Assembly (NCBI RefSeq): GCF_009727055.1
Contig: NC_052349.1
Location: 42,530,871 to 42,594,870 of the forward strand
From: Benincasa hispida
Taxonomy: Eukaryota > Streptophyta > Magnoliopsida > Cucurbitales > Cucurbitaceae
Length of the DNA stretch: 64,000 nt
Reading direction: 5' to 3'
The first letter of the stretch is position 1; every line of letters begins with the position of its first letter. Made by a program: the position numbers and the translations under genes. This document shows positions 46,605-58,486 of this stretch, one piece after another. Under the pieces are notes generated by a model. The model saw nothing but the letters and a program-made list of their open reading frames with translations. It was not told where the DNA came from and ran no database searches.

Positions 46605-48643
46605 TGAAGGAAATTTTTGAAAATGATACTTTGAGTAAAAGCAAAGATCAACCCAAATTCCATTTTTCATTGAATATACGTTTCACAGTAAATAAGAACA
46701 AGATATGCATTTTCTTAAATTATAGCATGCTTTAAATAAAAAACTTGGGTTTCAGAAACCCTTACCTTTGAAGAACCCTTTCTTCAAGAATTCCCTCATA
46801 CAAGCCACGAATAGAACACCTTTTCCACGTGGAACTCCTTCTTCAAGAGAGATACCACCACTTGAGAACCCTTTATATTCTCTTGGGATAAAGGAATCAA
46901 GCAAGAGTTGTGGACTTTTCTTGAATCCTTGGAAGAGGGAATGAGATTGAGAGGAAGAGAGAGAAGAGAGAGAAGAGAAGTCATCTCTATAAACTTTTTC
47001 TTAGAGAGAACTCTTCTCTCAGAGCCAATTGAGGAAGAAGATGAAAAATCTTCTACCACCTTAATCACAACCCATGTAAAAACATTGAGAGAATAAGGGG
47101 AGGAAGTTGTAACTCCTTCCCTTAAATTAATTTCAATTAAATTAATATATATATATATATGTATGTATGTATATATATATAACAACTACTTTATTATATA
47201 TATACACTATATGTTATATCAAATATAACATATAGCCTATAGTTTATATTGCATCAAATACAACATAAATTATAGATTTTATTTTCTCTCAACAATACAT
47301 GGCATTTAATATAAATCACATTTATATTAAATTCACTTGTATGAATCTCATTCATATAATTGATATTTGGATCATATCCAAATATTTAATTCCTCTCAAT
47401 AGAAATCATATTATATTTAATTACATGAATCTCATTCATATAATTAGTATATGAATCATATTCATATTCCTCTCATATTACCTTAAAAAAGACATCATAT
47501 TAATTATATCACATATATAATCAATTTAATTAATTACATCAATATATAATTAATTCCCTCAATTAATTTGAATGCTTCAAATTAATCCAAAATTAATTCT
47601 CAATTGAATCCCTGTTGAGCTACAGAGGGGACCATATGGACCTGTAGATTGAAGCTCTAACGGTATTCGGATAATTAATTAATTTCTTTAATTAAATTAC
47701 CCAACATCCGTTAACTACCGGTCACTCCACTAAAGACCGACAACTGCACTCTCCGCACTATAGATATATTTCTATGTCCATTGGATATAACCAATCAATA
47801 GTGTGATGAACCTTCAGAAATTGCTCGTAAGTATAGCTGGGCCAAAATACTGTTTTGCTCCTGTAGTTACATCTAACTTCTTAAGTACTACTAATTCCTA
47901 TAATGAACAATAAGTCATAGTCCCACTATGAACATATCCCTCTCAGGGTAGGAGAGGGTATGGCCACTATGTTCAAGACCCGGAATTAGCCCTTAAGGGA
48001 GCAATTTATACTTGTCTCTATATTAGGGAAGAAGTGAATTTCGTCTTGTGTAGCTGTGTTCTCGACTCCTCAGTTAGAGGAATCCCCAAAATAGTACGCT
48101 TGTTGAGTTGGCAATCTGTTCACTCTTACCCATAGAAATCAAAGGATCGCCTTCATGAGCAAGAGTTCACAACTCACTCAGGATTCAGGTTATGTCACTT
48201 ATAGTCATCTTAGTGAAATGTAAGTCTCTATCATTAATGACGTTATATAAAGAGACTAATCATTTCGTGGTCCGGTCTTATACAAACTCTTTATATAGGA
48301 TATCCCCGCTCACATGTCTCCATATGAATGATCGGGATCAGATCATTTATAGCACTTTACAATACTTGTAACACCTACAAAGTAGGTCATATCGGTAGTG
48401 ACACAAGGATAAGGTACCCAACCTTATCCATCTATTACAGACCGTTTAGGTCATTATTTAAACAAGATAAATTTGTATGTCTCTACATACTTGTTTAAAT
48501 TACATGAAATAACCTCGGATCTTAGTTTATTAGATTGAGTATATGCTTATAAAATAACAATTATTGTATTAACATTAATATGTTTATACAAAGTTTACAA
48601 ACTAGGAGATTACAAAGATATTTAGGACACCAATCCCAGCAAT
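46605..48643 (-). mobile_element. Solo LTR F
   Basis: 2.0 kb from TGAAGGAAATTTTTG to ATCCCAGCA, flanked by ATTAT (46600-46604 and 48644-48648). It is related to the LTRs of elements C, G and H. It includes a TA/TG microsatellite (about 47143-47205). The surrounding leader of element E continues across it. Confidence 0.9.
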
Positions 48644-49413
48644 TATTAACCTAAGGTTTGCATGCAACTCTTAACTATTGATTTTAATTTCTAAATTCAT
48701 TTTGTTATTACAATTATAACAAAAGAAATAAATTAAAACCATAATTGCATGCTTTTACATACTTTAGTAAATTATAACAATTATAAATTAACTTAAAGTA
48801 GTGTCATGCTTCATGCAACTTCATTTCATTACTAACGTATATAATATTTGTATAATAAAGTAATGAAACACACTATAGCATACAACCATACATACATCGA
48901 AGCATATATTATAGCAATTATAATGTAAATGATGCATGAATATGCTATTAATGCATGCATGCATATTTATATTATATGATGCATGAGTATGCTATATTAA
49001 TTAAATCATTCATATACATATATTATAACACTTTTAATATAAATGATTCATGAAATTAAATGCATTATCTATGATGGGATTTTATACTATATGACATACT
49101 TTATGGCATACAAATATAAATGAAATTCATAAATCACATGTATAAAATAAAAGCAATTAACGGACCGGAATTCGACACCTAAAAGGAAATTTAGATCTAA
49201 CTATTACAAATAAAAACCCATATGGTTCGAAAAAGGTGAACTAGGCCTTGAACCGCACGAACTAGATCCCAACTCGCTCGAACTAGCCATGAACCGATCC
49301 AAAAGAACCCAACCAACTCGAACTAGAGAAACCATGAACCGAACGAGACTAGCAAACCACAAACCGCGTGCGAACCAAAACTAGACCGCGCGTCCTCTTC
49401 GTCTCAGAGCTTC

Positions 49414-49499
49414 GCGATGTCGTACCCTAGCATCACAATGGTATGAAGAGTTTCTTTGTCTGTGGCATTGTAACGTTGTGATGCTAGGGCACAACATCA
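49414..49499. repeat. Stem-loop in the leader of element E
   Basis: CCCTAGCATCACAA (49425-49438) pairs perfectly with TTGTGATGCTAGGG (49476-49489). Pairing extends outward with a few mismatches (GCGATGTCGTA side with CACAACATCACG side), giving a stem of about 25 bp with a 37-base loop. Confidence 0.88.
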
Positions 49500-49851
49500 C
49501 GATGCTATTGTACAGTCGCTCACTGTATAGTTTCGAACTTTTTTGAAAAACTACCATTTTTTGCCTCATTTTCTCCAGTATCTTGCCAGGAACCGCCACG
49601 AACGATTCAAGGACAACAAATACAGACTCATCGCAAAATTACACCCCAAAACATGGGCCTTTACAACACTAAAATTGTAAAACCAAAACCATAAACCTCA
49701 ATGTCCAATCCCGTGAACATCCATTAATGCAAACCATTCAATAACAAACTCATCACATGAATTTACAGAGTGCACATACCCACCATTAACTATAAAATTA
49801 ATTCATAAAATTGGGAATTTAGGATCAAAACCTAAAGTCTCTAATACCAAC

Positions 49852-50158
49852 TGAAGGAATCCAATGAAGGGTTCTTGAGCAGAAGCGATGGGTCATCCCA
49901 AACTTTCCAATTTTTACAGAATTTAATTTTACAGAAGAAGAAACATAATCATGCATTTAATTTAGAAAACAACATGCTTCTAAAAAAAGAACAGAGAAAT
50001 AAGAACAAGAACCTTTTACCTTTGAAGAACCAAATCTTCACGAATCCACTTCTCTGTGAAAATCATGAACAACTCCAAATGGGCACTACCACAAGATGAC
50101 CTTGATATTCTCTGGTGAGAATCCATGTGTTGTGGGCTCTGGTGATTTTGGAAATGGA
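49852..50158 (-). repeat. Truncated 5' LTR of element E
   Basis: TGAAGGAATCCAATGAAGGG onward, related to the starts of 46605 and 54121. It ends near 50158, where plus-strand element G sequence starts. Confidence 0.75.
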
Positions 50159-50250
50159 ATTTCCCTAAATGTCTTGCTGAAAAGAAGGCTTAAAAAGCAA
50201 ACTAAGGTAAATCTGATTTACCTGTAATTGAAACATGCTTAGTGTAAAGT

Positions 50251-53200
50251 TCTCATTTAACCTAGATATTGGATTCAGGCACTGCCAATCATATTTGCAC
50301 TTTTATTCAGGAAACTAGTTCTTGGAGGCAGTTAACGAAGAATGAGGTGACTTTCAAGGTGGGAATGGGTGAAGTCATTTCGGCTCAAGCAGTGGGAGAT
50401 CTCAAGTTTTTTTTTTTTTTGGAGAAACTTACGTTTTGCTAGAAAATGTATACTATGTACCTAATATAAAAAGGAACTTCATCTCTGTATCTTGTTTGTT
50501 AGAACATATGTACAAAGTTACTTTTAATGTGAATGAAGTGTTCATTAGTTCAAGAGGTGTTCAAATATGTTCTGCTAAACTTGAAAGTAACTTGTATGTG
50601 ATAAAACCAATTGAGGCTAAAGCTATTTTAAATATAAAGATGTTTAAAATAGTCGAAAATAAAAACAAGAAATTAAATATTTCTACTAAAGCCTATCTTT
50701 GGCACTTAAGACTTGGACACATAAATCTCAACAAGCTTTAGAAATTAGTAAAGAGTGGACATCTAAATCAGTTAGAAGACAATTCTTTACCTCCATGTGA
50801 ATCATGTTTTGAGAAAAAAATGACAAAAAGAACTTTTTCAGGAAAAGGTCTCAGAGCCAAAGAACCTCTAGAACTTATACATTAAGATCTTTGTGGTCCA
50901 ATGAATGTTAAAGCTCGACGAGGATATGAGTATTTCATCAGTTGTATTGATGGCTATTCTAGATATGGCTATGTTTACTTGATGCATCATAAGTACGAAA
51001 CTCTAGAAAAATTCAAAGAGTATAAGACTGAAATTGAGAACTTATTAGGTAAACAGATTAAAACCCTTTGATCAAATCAAGGTGGTGAATATGTGGATTT
51101 ACAATTTCATAACTATTTAGTAGAACATGGAATTCAATCCCAACTCACTACACTTGGTACACCACAACAAAATGGTGTAACAGAAAGGGAAAATTAAACC
51201 CTGTTAGACATGGTTCATTCGATGATGAGTTATGCCCAATTACCTCAATCCTTTTGGGGTATGTAGTGCAAGCTGCTATATATATTTTGAGCATGGTTCC
51301 CTCGAAAAGTATTTCAGAAACACTTTATGAGTTATGGAGAGGACGTAAAGGTAATTTACGTCACTTCATAATCTAAAGATGCCTGGCACATGTGTTGGTG
51401 CAAAACTCTAAAAAATTGAAACGATGTTAAAAAATATGCCTATCTGTAGGATACCCTAAAGAAACAAAAGGTGGTCTATTTTATGATCCTCAAGAAGAAA
51501 AAGTACTTGTATAAAAAAGGCTATATTCTTAGAGGAAGACCATGTAAGAAATTATCAACCTCGCAATAAACTGGTATTAAATGAGATGTTCAGAGAATCT
51601 ACAGATAAATCAACAAAAGTTTTTTTTTATCAAGCTGGTCCTTCAATAAAAGTTATTAATGAAATTGGTCCATCACATCCTTCTCACAAGTTGGGAATGC
51701 CTCGACGTAGTGGGAGGATAGTTCAACAAGTTGACCAATACACAGGTTTAACAGATGATGGCTTAGAGGATCAATTGAACTTTAAACAAACAATGAAAGA
51801 TGTAGATAGAGACCAATGGATAAAGCCATGGACCTTGAGATGGAGTCTATGTCCTTCAATTCCATCTGGAAACTTGTAGATCAATCAAATGAAGTAAAAT
51901 CTATTGGTTGCAAGTGGATCTACAAGAGAAAACGAGATAAACCTGGTAAAGTACAAACCTACAAAGCCAGACTTATGGCAAAATGTTTTACCCAAAGAGA
52001 GGGGATAAACTATGAAGAAACCTTCTCTCATATTGCCATGATTAACTCTATTAGAATATTTTTATCTATTGCTGCTTTTAGGATTATGAAATATGGAAAA
52101 TGGATGTCAAGACAACCTTTTTGAATGGTTATCTTGAAGAAAGTATTTATATGTCTCAACTAGAAGGGTTCATTGACATGGGTCAAGACAAAAAGTTTGC
52201 AAGCTTAAAAGATCCATTTATGGGTTAAAACAAGCATCTCGGTCCTAGAATATAAGATTTGACACTGCGATCAAATCTTATTGCTTTGAACAGAATGTTG
52301 ACGTACCTTGTGTTTACAAGAAAGTAGTCAACAAGACTATAGCTCTTCTAGTACTTTGATGATATCCTACTCATTGGGAATGAAGTAGGATTCCTTGCTG
52401 ACGTAAAGAGATGGCTAGCATCACAATTTCAAATGAAAGATTTAGGAGATGCACAATATGTTCTTAGGATCTAAATAGTTTAGAATCGCAAGAATAGAAC
52501 GATAACACTATCTCAAGCATCTTATATTGACAAAATGTTATCGAGATATAACATGCAAGATTCCAAAAGAGGTTTATTACCTTTTAGACATGGAATTCAT
52601 TTGTCTAAGGAACAATATCCTAAGAAACCTCAAGAAATTGAGGGAATGAAAAGAATTCCTTATGCATTAGCAGTCGAGAGTTTGAAGTGTGCTTTATTGT
52701 GTACATGCTAGACATATGCTTTGCAATCAGAATAGTCAGCAGGTTCTAGTCCAACCCTAGATATAGTCATTGGACTGCTATTAAGAACGTCCTTAAGTAT
52801 CTTCAAAGATCGAGGGACTATATGCTTGTGTATGGCTCTAAGGATTTGATCGTTACTGGATACATTGATTCCGATTTTAAGACTAATGTAGATTCTAGGA
52901 AATTTACCTCAGAATCAGTATTGCCTCTCAACGGAAGAGTTATAGTATGGAGGAGCATCAAACAGAGTTGTATTGCTGACTCTACAATGGAAGATGAATA
53001 CGTAGCTGCATGTGAAGCGGCTAAAGAAGTAGTGTGGCTCAAAAAGTTTTTGATCGATTTGGAAGTGGTTCCAAATATGCATTTGCCAATTACCCTGTAT
53101 TGTGATAACAGTGGAGCAGTTGCCAACTTAAAAGAACCAAGAAGCCATAAACGAGGAAAGTACATCGAACAAAAGTACCATCTCATCTGGGAGATAGTAC

Positions 53201-53316
53201 ACAGAGGAGACGTGATCGTCATGCAAATAGCCTCAGAAGACAATTTAGCTGATCCATTTACTAAGCCCCTCATGACTAAAGTGTTCGATGGTCACCTAGT
53301 GGGACTAGGACTATGA
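50251..53316 (+). pseudogene. pol: Copia pol of element G (protease to RNase H), plus strand, broken
   Basis: Plus strand and fairly complete, but gag is missing. The protease has LDSGTANHIC at 50269-50298 with an intact DSG. Next comes VLLENVYYVPNIKRNFISVS (from 50433) and the integrase zinc region YLWHLRLGHINLNKL with PPCESCFEKKMTKRTF. The core has ISCIDGYSRYGYVYLM, a stop in place of the usual codon near 51070, and GTPQQNGVTERE near 51160. The linker has MPRRSGRIVQQVDQYTGL. RT has IGCKWIYKRKRDKPGKVQ (51905), and its active site reads YFDD (about 52350) instead of the usual YVDD. RNase H (52822-53316) is a clean 164-codon frame with LPITLYCDNSGAVANL and ends at TGA 53314-53316. Several stops and frameshifts lie between the parts. 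Confidence 0.9.
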
Positions 53317-53474
53317 GCTTCATAAATCTAGGGCAAGTGGGAGAATTAGTTATTCATGGGTATATAGATGCCCTATTTTATTGTATTTATTCTCTCATAC
53401 TCAACATTGTATATTTGTATATATATGTGTATATATATTTTAAACCCACTAGAGTTATAGTCCAAGTGGTCATT

Positions 53475-54120
53475 TGTTGGGAATGTCCTAAAACTCACAG
53501 TTTGTAAACGTTAAACATATTCTATTCACAATAAAGTTATTATTGAAACTTTTATCAATAAATGTGTTGTTGTATTGCCCTCTTTTATAAATCCAATAAA
53601 CTAACCCATGACTATAATATGAATACTTAAACTTTATGTAGAGACATAAAAGAGGATCAAATTTTAATATATAGCCAAAAAGGTCTATAAGTATATGGAT
53701 AGGATTGGGTACCTTATCTTGGGGACACTATGGATGTGACCCTCTTTGTATATTGATACAAACGATGTGATCCCAAAATCGTTCATGTAGAGACATGCGA
53801 ATGGGGGCATCCTACGCAAAAGACGTTTTCATAAGACTGGACTATGAAATAGTGACTTTTCTTTATAACGACCGTTTACTGTTAAAATTGACTATTTCAA
53901 TTTGATGACCACCTAAGGTAACTTGATCTTAATCTTGAGTTAACTATGAAATTCTATTTATCTGGGATTATCCTTTAATCTGCATAGGTGAGAGTGGTTC
54001 AATATTACTGCTCAATAAGCCTCCGATTTTAGGGGTAAGACCAAATATATAGTTGGGGACATAGTCCTATAAGTAATAATTCACTCCTACACATTTTAAG
54101 GATAGCAGATAGGTTGTTCC
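53475..54120 (+). repeat. Truncated 3' LTR of element G
   Basis: Starts TGTTGGGAATGTCC about 150 bp after the RNase H stop; GGGCAAGTGGGAGAA lies at 53331-53345. It ends at 54120 exactly where a minus-strand LTR starts, so the second LTR half is missing. Confidence 0.82.
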
Positions 54121-55156
54121 TGAAAGATCCCTGTGAAGGGTCCGCAGTAGAAGCAAATCATCCCAATTCTAAAAATTTACAGAACGCAATTTTACAGAGA
54201 AACAAAATAGATCATGCATTTAATTAAATAAAACATACAAAATGCTTGAGAAACTAAGAACAGAAAAAGGGAATAGAAGACTTACCCTTGAAGAACGAAA
54301 TCTTCACGTTTTCTTTTCCCTGTGAAAATCACGAACACCAAAAAGGGTACTACAACAAAAGCAACCTCGATATTCTCTGGATGAGAATCCAGGAGGAGTG
54401 GGCTCTAACTATTTTGGTGAGGGAAGGGATTTTGAGAGAGAAGAGAAGAAAAGCTTGAGATCTGATCTGAGATACCAGAACTACCTTGTGTGATTTTTCT
54501 ATGTTTTCTTTCTTCACAATATAGAAAAGAAGAAAATGTAACCAACCCACATACACGATCTGGAGAGAAAGAGAATGAAGGAGTTACAACTCCCTCCCAA
54601 ATAACATTAATTCAAAAATAAATAAAATAAAATGAATAAATTAAAATTTTTTAATATTTATACATATGAAAACTACCTTATCATATAATATATATTAAAC
54701 TATATGTTATATCAAATATAACATACATTTTTCTCACCAATGAATCTAATTTTAATATAAATCACATTTATATTAATTTTAACCATATGAATCTAATTCA
54801 TATAATTAATATTTGAATCATATTCAAATATTTATTTCCTCTCATAAATACTTAATATTATAGTAATTATATCATATATAATTAAATTAAATTAATTATA
54901 TCACATATAATTAATTCCCTCAATTAATTTGAACAATTCAAATTAATCCAAAAACTGGTTTTCATGAAAACCCGTTGAGCTATCGAGGGGACATCATGGA
55001 CCTGTAGCTTGAAGCTCCAACGGTACGTGAATAATTAATTAAACTCTTTAATTTAAATTATTCACCATTCGTTAACTGACGGGCACTCCAGTAAAGACCG
55101 TCAGTTGCACTTTTTGCATTACAGATATATTTCTGTTTCCATGAATATAACCAATC
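54121..55156 (-). repeat. Partial copia LTR H (minus strand)
   Basis: Starts TGAAAGATCCCTGTGAAGGG, the inner-end sequence of this LTR family, and runs through the exon-like and AT-rich parts. It stops near 55156 in the CCAATCAAC region. The other half is missing. Confidence 0.8.
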
Positions 55157-55164
55157 AACATCTT

Positions 55165-56310
55165 TGATAACATACAAACTATTGATTTTAATGGCCATAA
55201 GAATCACTTTGGAGTCTTTTATAATCTCGAAAGTTTCTCCGGCTCCCTATATTCACATCGTATGGACTCAAGCATTCATAATGATAGGAGATTCTTTTTC
55301 AAAGTAGGAACATGCCTCACATTCCAAATGAGTTTCACTAAATCATTTTTCAACTTTAAGGAATCAGAGTCGATCCTTACTGCCTTACATGTGTTTATTA
55401 TTCCCCATGTAAATCAGTCATCCATCTCACATCTTGTAAGTACAAAACTATCCTTTAGATGGTGTCAGGTGGATAGAGCATTTGGAGTCTATCACCCAAT
55501 CCTGAGTCTCCATAGAATCTTGACTTGCACACTCATTAGTGGCTGTCAAGGCATCTAAATATGTAAAGGAATTGTTCTCCATTGTGGCCTGTTTGTTTTT
55601 CCTCTTTATTTTTCTAATTCAACTTTCTTTCTAATGAGTAATAATCCCTCTTCATGTGTCCCATTTTATGTCAAAAATGGCACTTTATCTTGGATTTCTC
55701 ATCACCATTATGCTTTCCATTTCTAGGATTCTTGGTCTTTCCCTTTGAAAATAACCCCTCAACTATTTATTGTTCTTTCTTGGCCATTTGGACGTCAAGT
55801 TCTCTAGCCCTTATTGCTGAGACTATGGCTTATGTGGTAATCTTCTCTCTTCTATACTTCATAGCCACCTTTGCATCTTTAAAAGACGACAGTGAGTTTA
55901 AAAGAATAAATGCCTCATTTTCTTCACCTATGTGATCTCTCATTGATTTAAAATCTAAAGATAGTATTCTTAAATCATTTAGATTATCTCTGAGAGATTT
56001 TGTAGCATCCACTCGATAGGTAAAGAATCTTTCACTTAGGAAAGCCTTACTTGGAAGATCCTCATTGAGATAGATCTCATTTAGCTTATTCCAAAGCTTA
56101 TAGGTTTTTTTATCAACTATTTGCCTCAATACATTGTCAGTGACATTTAGAACTATGGTTGCAATGCATTTATCCTGATAGTTTCTTTTTCTGCATTTTT
56201 ATTTTTTTAAAATTAAATTTCATTTTTTCTATTCTTCCAAATGAAGTCTTTAAATTTGTTATTAGCCACAAATTTCCTAACTTTTGCCAATTCAACTCTA
56301 ATCATGTTGG
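55165..56310 (-). pseudogene. gag: Copia gag-protease relic I (minus strand)
   Basis: Minus strand, reading from about 56310. A gag piece has KLWNKLNEIYLNEDLPSKA and LRDNLNDLRILSLDF (56129-55830, UBN2-type capsid). The nucleocapsid region near 55660-55700 shows C-H-F, a TGA in place of the second Cys, HKMGHMKRD and Tyr in place of the last Cys. The protease region (about 55500) has WVIDSKCSIHL, where the active-site Gly is Lys, and MGNNK downstream. It belongs to a different copia lineage from elements M and B. Broken at both ends and at many internal sites. Confidence 0.8.
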
Positions 56311-57210
56311 TGAACCAAACAAACCCTAGGAGACAAAACATCCTTAGGGAATTCTCGTACCCTTAATGCTATTTTTAATGATGTGGACAAAAATATCTTT
56401 CATCTGATTAACACATGTGTCTCTACCAAGGTAGCATGGAATATTTTGGTTGTTGCTCATGAGGGAACATCAATAGTTAAGATATCTAGATTTCAATTGT
56501 TGACCATCAGTTGTGAAGGTTTGATAATGCTTGATTGCTAAATTTAATATTTGCTTACTTGATATTGCTAATTAAAATTTATCTTAGGTGAAAATATCTC
56601 AAAAGAGAAATGGTTAGAAAAGTCCTAATAGATTTGATATGAAAGTTACTGCTATAGAAGAAGCTCAAAATATTGCCAATATGCAACTTGATGAACTCAT
56701 TATCAGTTTGAATGTCCAAATTACCTCAAATGGCAGAATAAAAGTTATGTGTTAACTTTGTCTGATAAAGAATCTGATGATACTAGTGAATCTGATGAAG
56801 ATGTTAGAGCCCTTGTTAGTAGCATTTCAAAGGACATTCATAGGGGTAAAAATCAAGAAAAGTTGTTTAAGGACAGTAGTATAAAGGAGAAGAAGATTCC
56901 TGTGAATCGATTGAAACTTTTTATCATACTTTACACCAACAATGGTTTATAGATGTAAAAGTCCTGGGTATTTAGAAAGAAAGAATTATAAGTCATTTCT
57001 ATTTGACAATCATAGACTGATGATCACTATCTCTGAACTTAAACGTGAGTTGAATCAAGCCAAGACTAAACTACAATCTATGTATAAATACATAAAGATG
57101 TTGAACTCAGGAATGAATAATCTTGATAAGATCTTGTCTCAAGGGAATAAAGTTGGTGGTAAAAAGGTCTTGGAAACTCTAAAATTATTTCTAAGAAGAA
57201 ACAAAAGATT

Positions 57211-57728
57211 AGGGGTGTACATAAGTTAGGTTGAGGATATTTTTTGGATCAACTCGAAAATTCAAGTGGGTTGGATTGGCAACCCAAATAACACAAATAA
57301 AGTTTTCAACCCAACACAACCTGGGTTGGGTTGGGTTGGGTTGTTAGGTTATAACTTATTTTTTATTTTTAATGAAAAATATGTAAACTTAAATACAACA
57401 CATGGCTAATAACTAAATTCTTATAAAATACAAATGCTAAATACCAAATATCTTTGATACTTATTTCAAACTTTAAACAAAGACAAATATCATAACAGTT
57501 TTAAAAGAAAAATATTAAAAATTCACAAATTAATCAATACAAAGTAATCAAACTTTAAGCAAAGAGGAACACACACACACACGCGCGCGTGCGCGCGTAC
57601 ATTCACAATTACATTTTTGTCTAAATAAACACGCGTACACGCACACGCACACACACACGCACACACACAACCCTTACATTTTGGGTTGGGTAGTCCGAGT
57701 TGTTGTCCTATTATTTGAACACCCGTAC
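57211..57728. mobile_element. hAT-type MITE inside gag of element K
   Basis: About 518 bp with imperfect terminal inverted repeats (left AGGGGTGTACA; right, reverse-complemented, ACGGGTGTTCA). The flanks share ACAAAAGATT (57201-57210 and 57727-57736), which includes an 8-bp duplication typical of hAT insertions. The interior has GGGTTGGGTTGGGTTGGGTTG near 57315 and no ORF. It also contains the alternating AC/GC tract described separately. The exact last bases of the element are ambiguous because the duplication can be drawn as 8 to 10 bp. Confidence 0.85.
57570..57672. repeat. Alternating AC and GC purine-pyrimidine tract
   Basis: CACACACACGCGCGCGTGCG at 57577-57600 and a second ACACGCACACGCACACAC run at 57630-57670, separated by about 30 bp of mixed sequence. 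Alternating purine-pyrimidine runs of this sort can adopt Z-DNA. Confidence 0.88.
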
Positions 57729-58486
57729 AAAAGATTGTTGGTGGGTGTGATCAGAAGCAGATGTCAGGAGATGTTTCCTCAACATTTGCATTGACATCCT
57801 CTCCAATGTTTGAAAAACATGCCAAGAGGGTATGGATATGTCATCACTGTGGTAAAAAAGGTCACATTAGACCTTACTGCTTTAAATTACATGGTTTTAA
57901 TAACAATTTATTCTGGTTATCCTCTACCCAACTCAACAAAAGTAATGTTTGAAAGCATTTAGCTTCTATGCTAAAACAGGAATAACGTGTAAAAGTAGGA
58001 GTTCAATGCAATATGGTTCTTACTTCTTTTAGACCATCCATAAAAGATGATTAGTATTTTAACATTGGATGTTCTAGGCATATGATGAGTGAGAAGTGTT
58101 TTTTGACATGGGAAAGGAAACCTGAAATATCCCGGCCTTCCACCACTAGAAGGTGTAATGGTTGAAAGGGATAAGTCAGTTATGAGGCCAGGGTCTGAAT
58201 GTTAACTTCACTAAAGATAAATGTCTTGTTATAGATGATGTCAGAACTCTTTTCTTGATGGGTACACGTTCCTCTAATAACTATTGTCTTTAGTCTTCTA
58301 ATGTTATTAATATTGGTTGCAACATTTCTAAATCAAATGAAACTATGTCGTGACATAAACATCATGGTCATGTCAGTATTAGATCTGCTAAAAAAATACT
58401 TTAGCAAAAAATGCTATAGTTGGTTTAGCTTCTTTTCATGATGTTCACAGAGTCATTTATGGGAACTATTAAGTTAAAAAGCATAT

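Larger units (their letters stand above)
43887..50158 (-). mobile_element. Copia element E: leader and 5' LTR remnant, hosting two solo LTRs
   Basis: Leader segments 43887-44079, 46094-46604 and 48644-49851 join in order and match the leader of element B at the first two junctions. The right end has a decayed primer-binding site (minus strand GTTGGTATTAGAGAC, 49837-49851) followed by an LTR end (49852-50158) cut short where element G begins. Gag and pol are missing because the left end stops at 43887. Confidence 0.75.
56363..58486 (+). pseudogene. gag: Copia gag-protease of element K, broken and interrupted
   Basis: Begins TLNAIFNDVDKNIFHLINTC (56363, a DUF4219/UBN2-type gag) and ends a first frame at a stop near 56539. 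Later pieces include FDMKVTAIEEAQNIANMQL (56635-56690), SDKESDDTSESDEDVRALV (56757-56815) and a leucine/lysine-rich possible coiled coil, LKRELNQAKTKLQSM (57030-57080). The hAT MITE splits the next part. The zinc knuckle WICHHCGKKGHIRPYCFKLHG (in part) at 57836-57895 keeps all four ligands. A protease trace YFNIGCSRHMMSEKCFLTW follows (about 58050), with the usual DSG changed to NIG. HHGHVSIRSAKK near 58360 opens the integrase. Many stops. Confidence 0.83.

Noticed and set aside
52818..53273. 151-codon minus-strand ORF
   Set aside because: Exact shadow of the plus-strand RNase H frame of element G.
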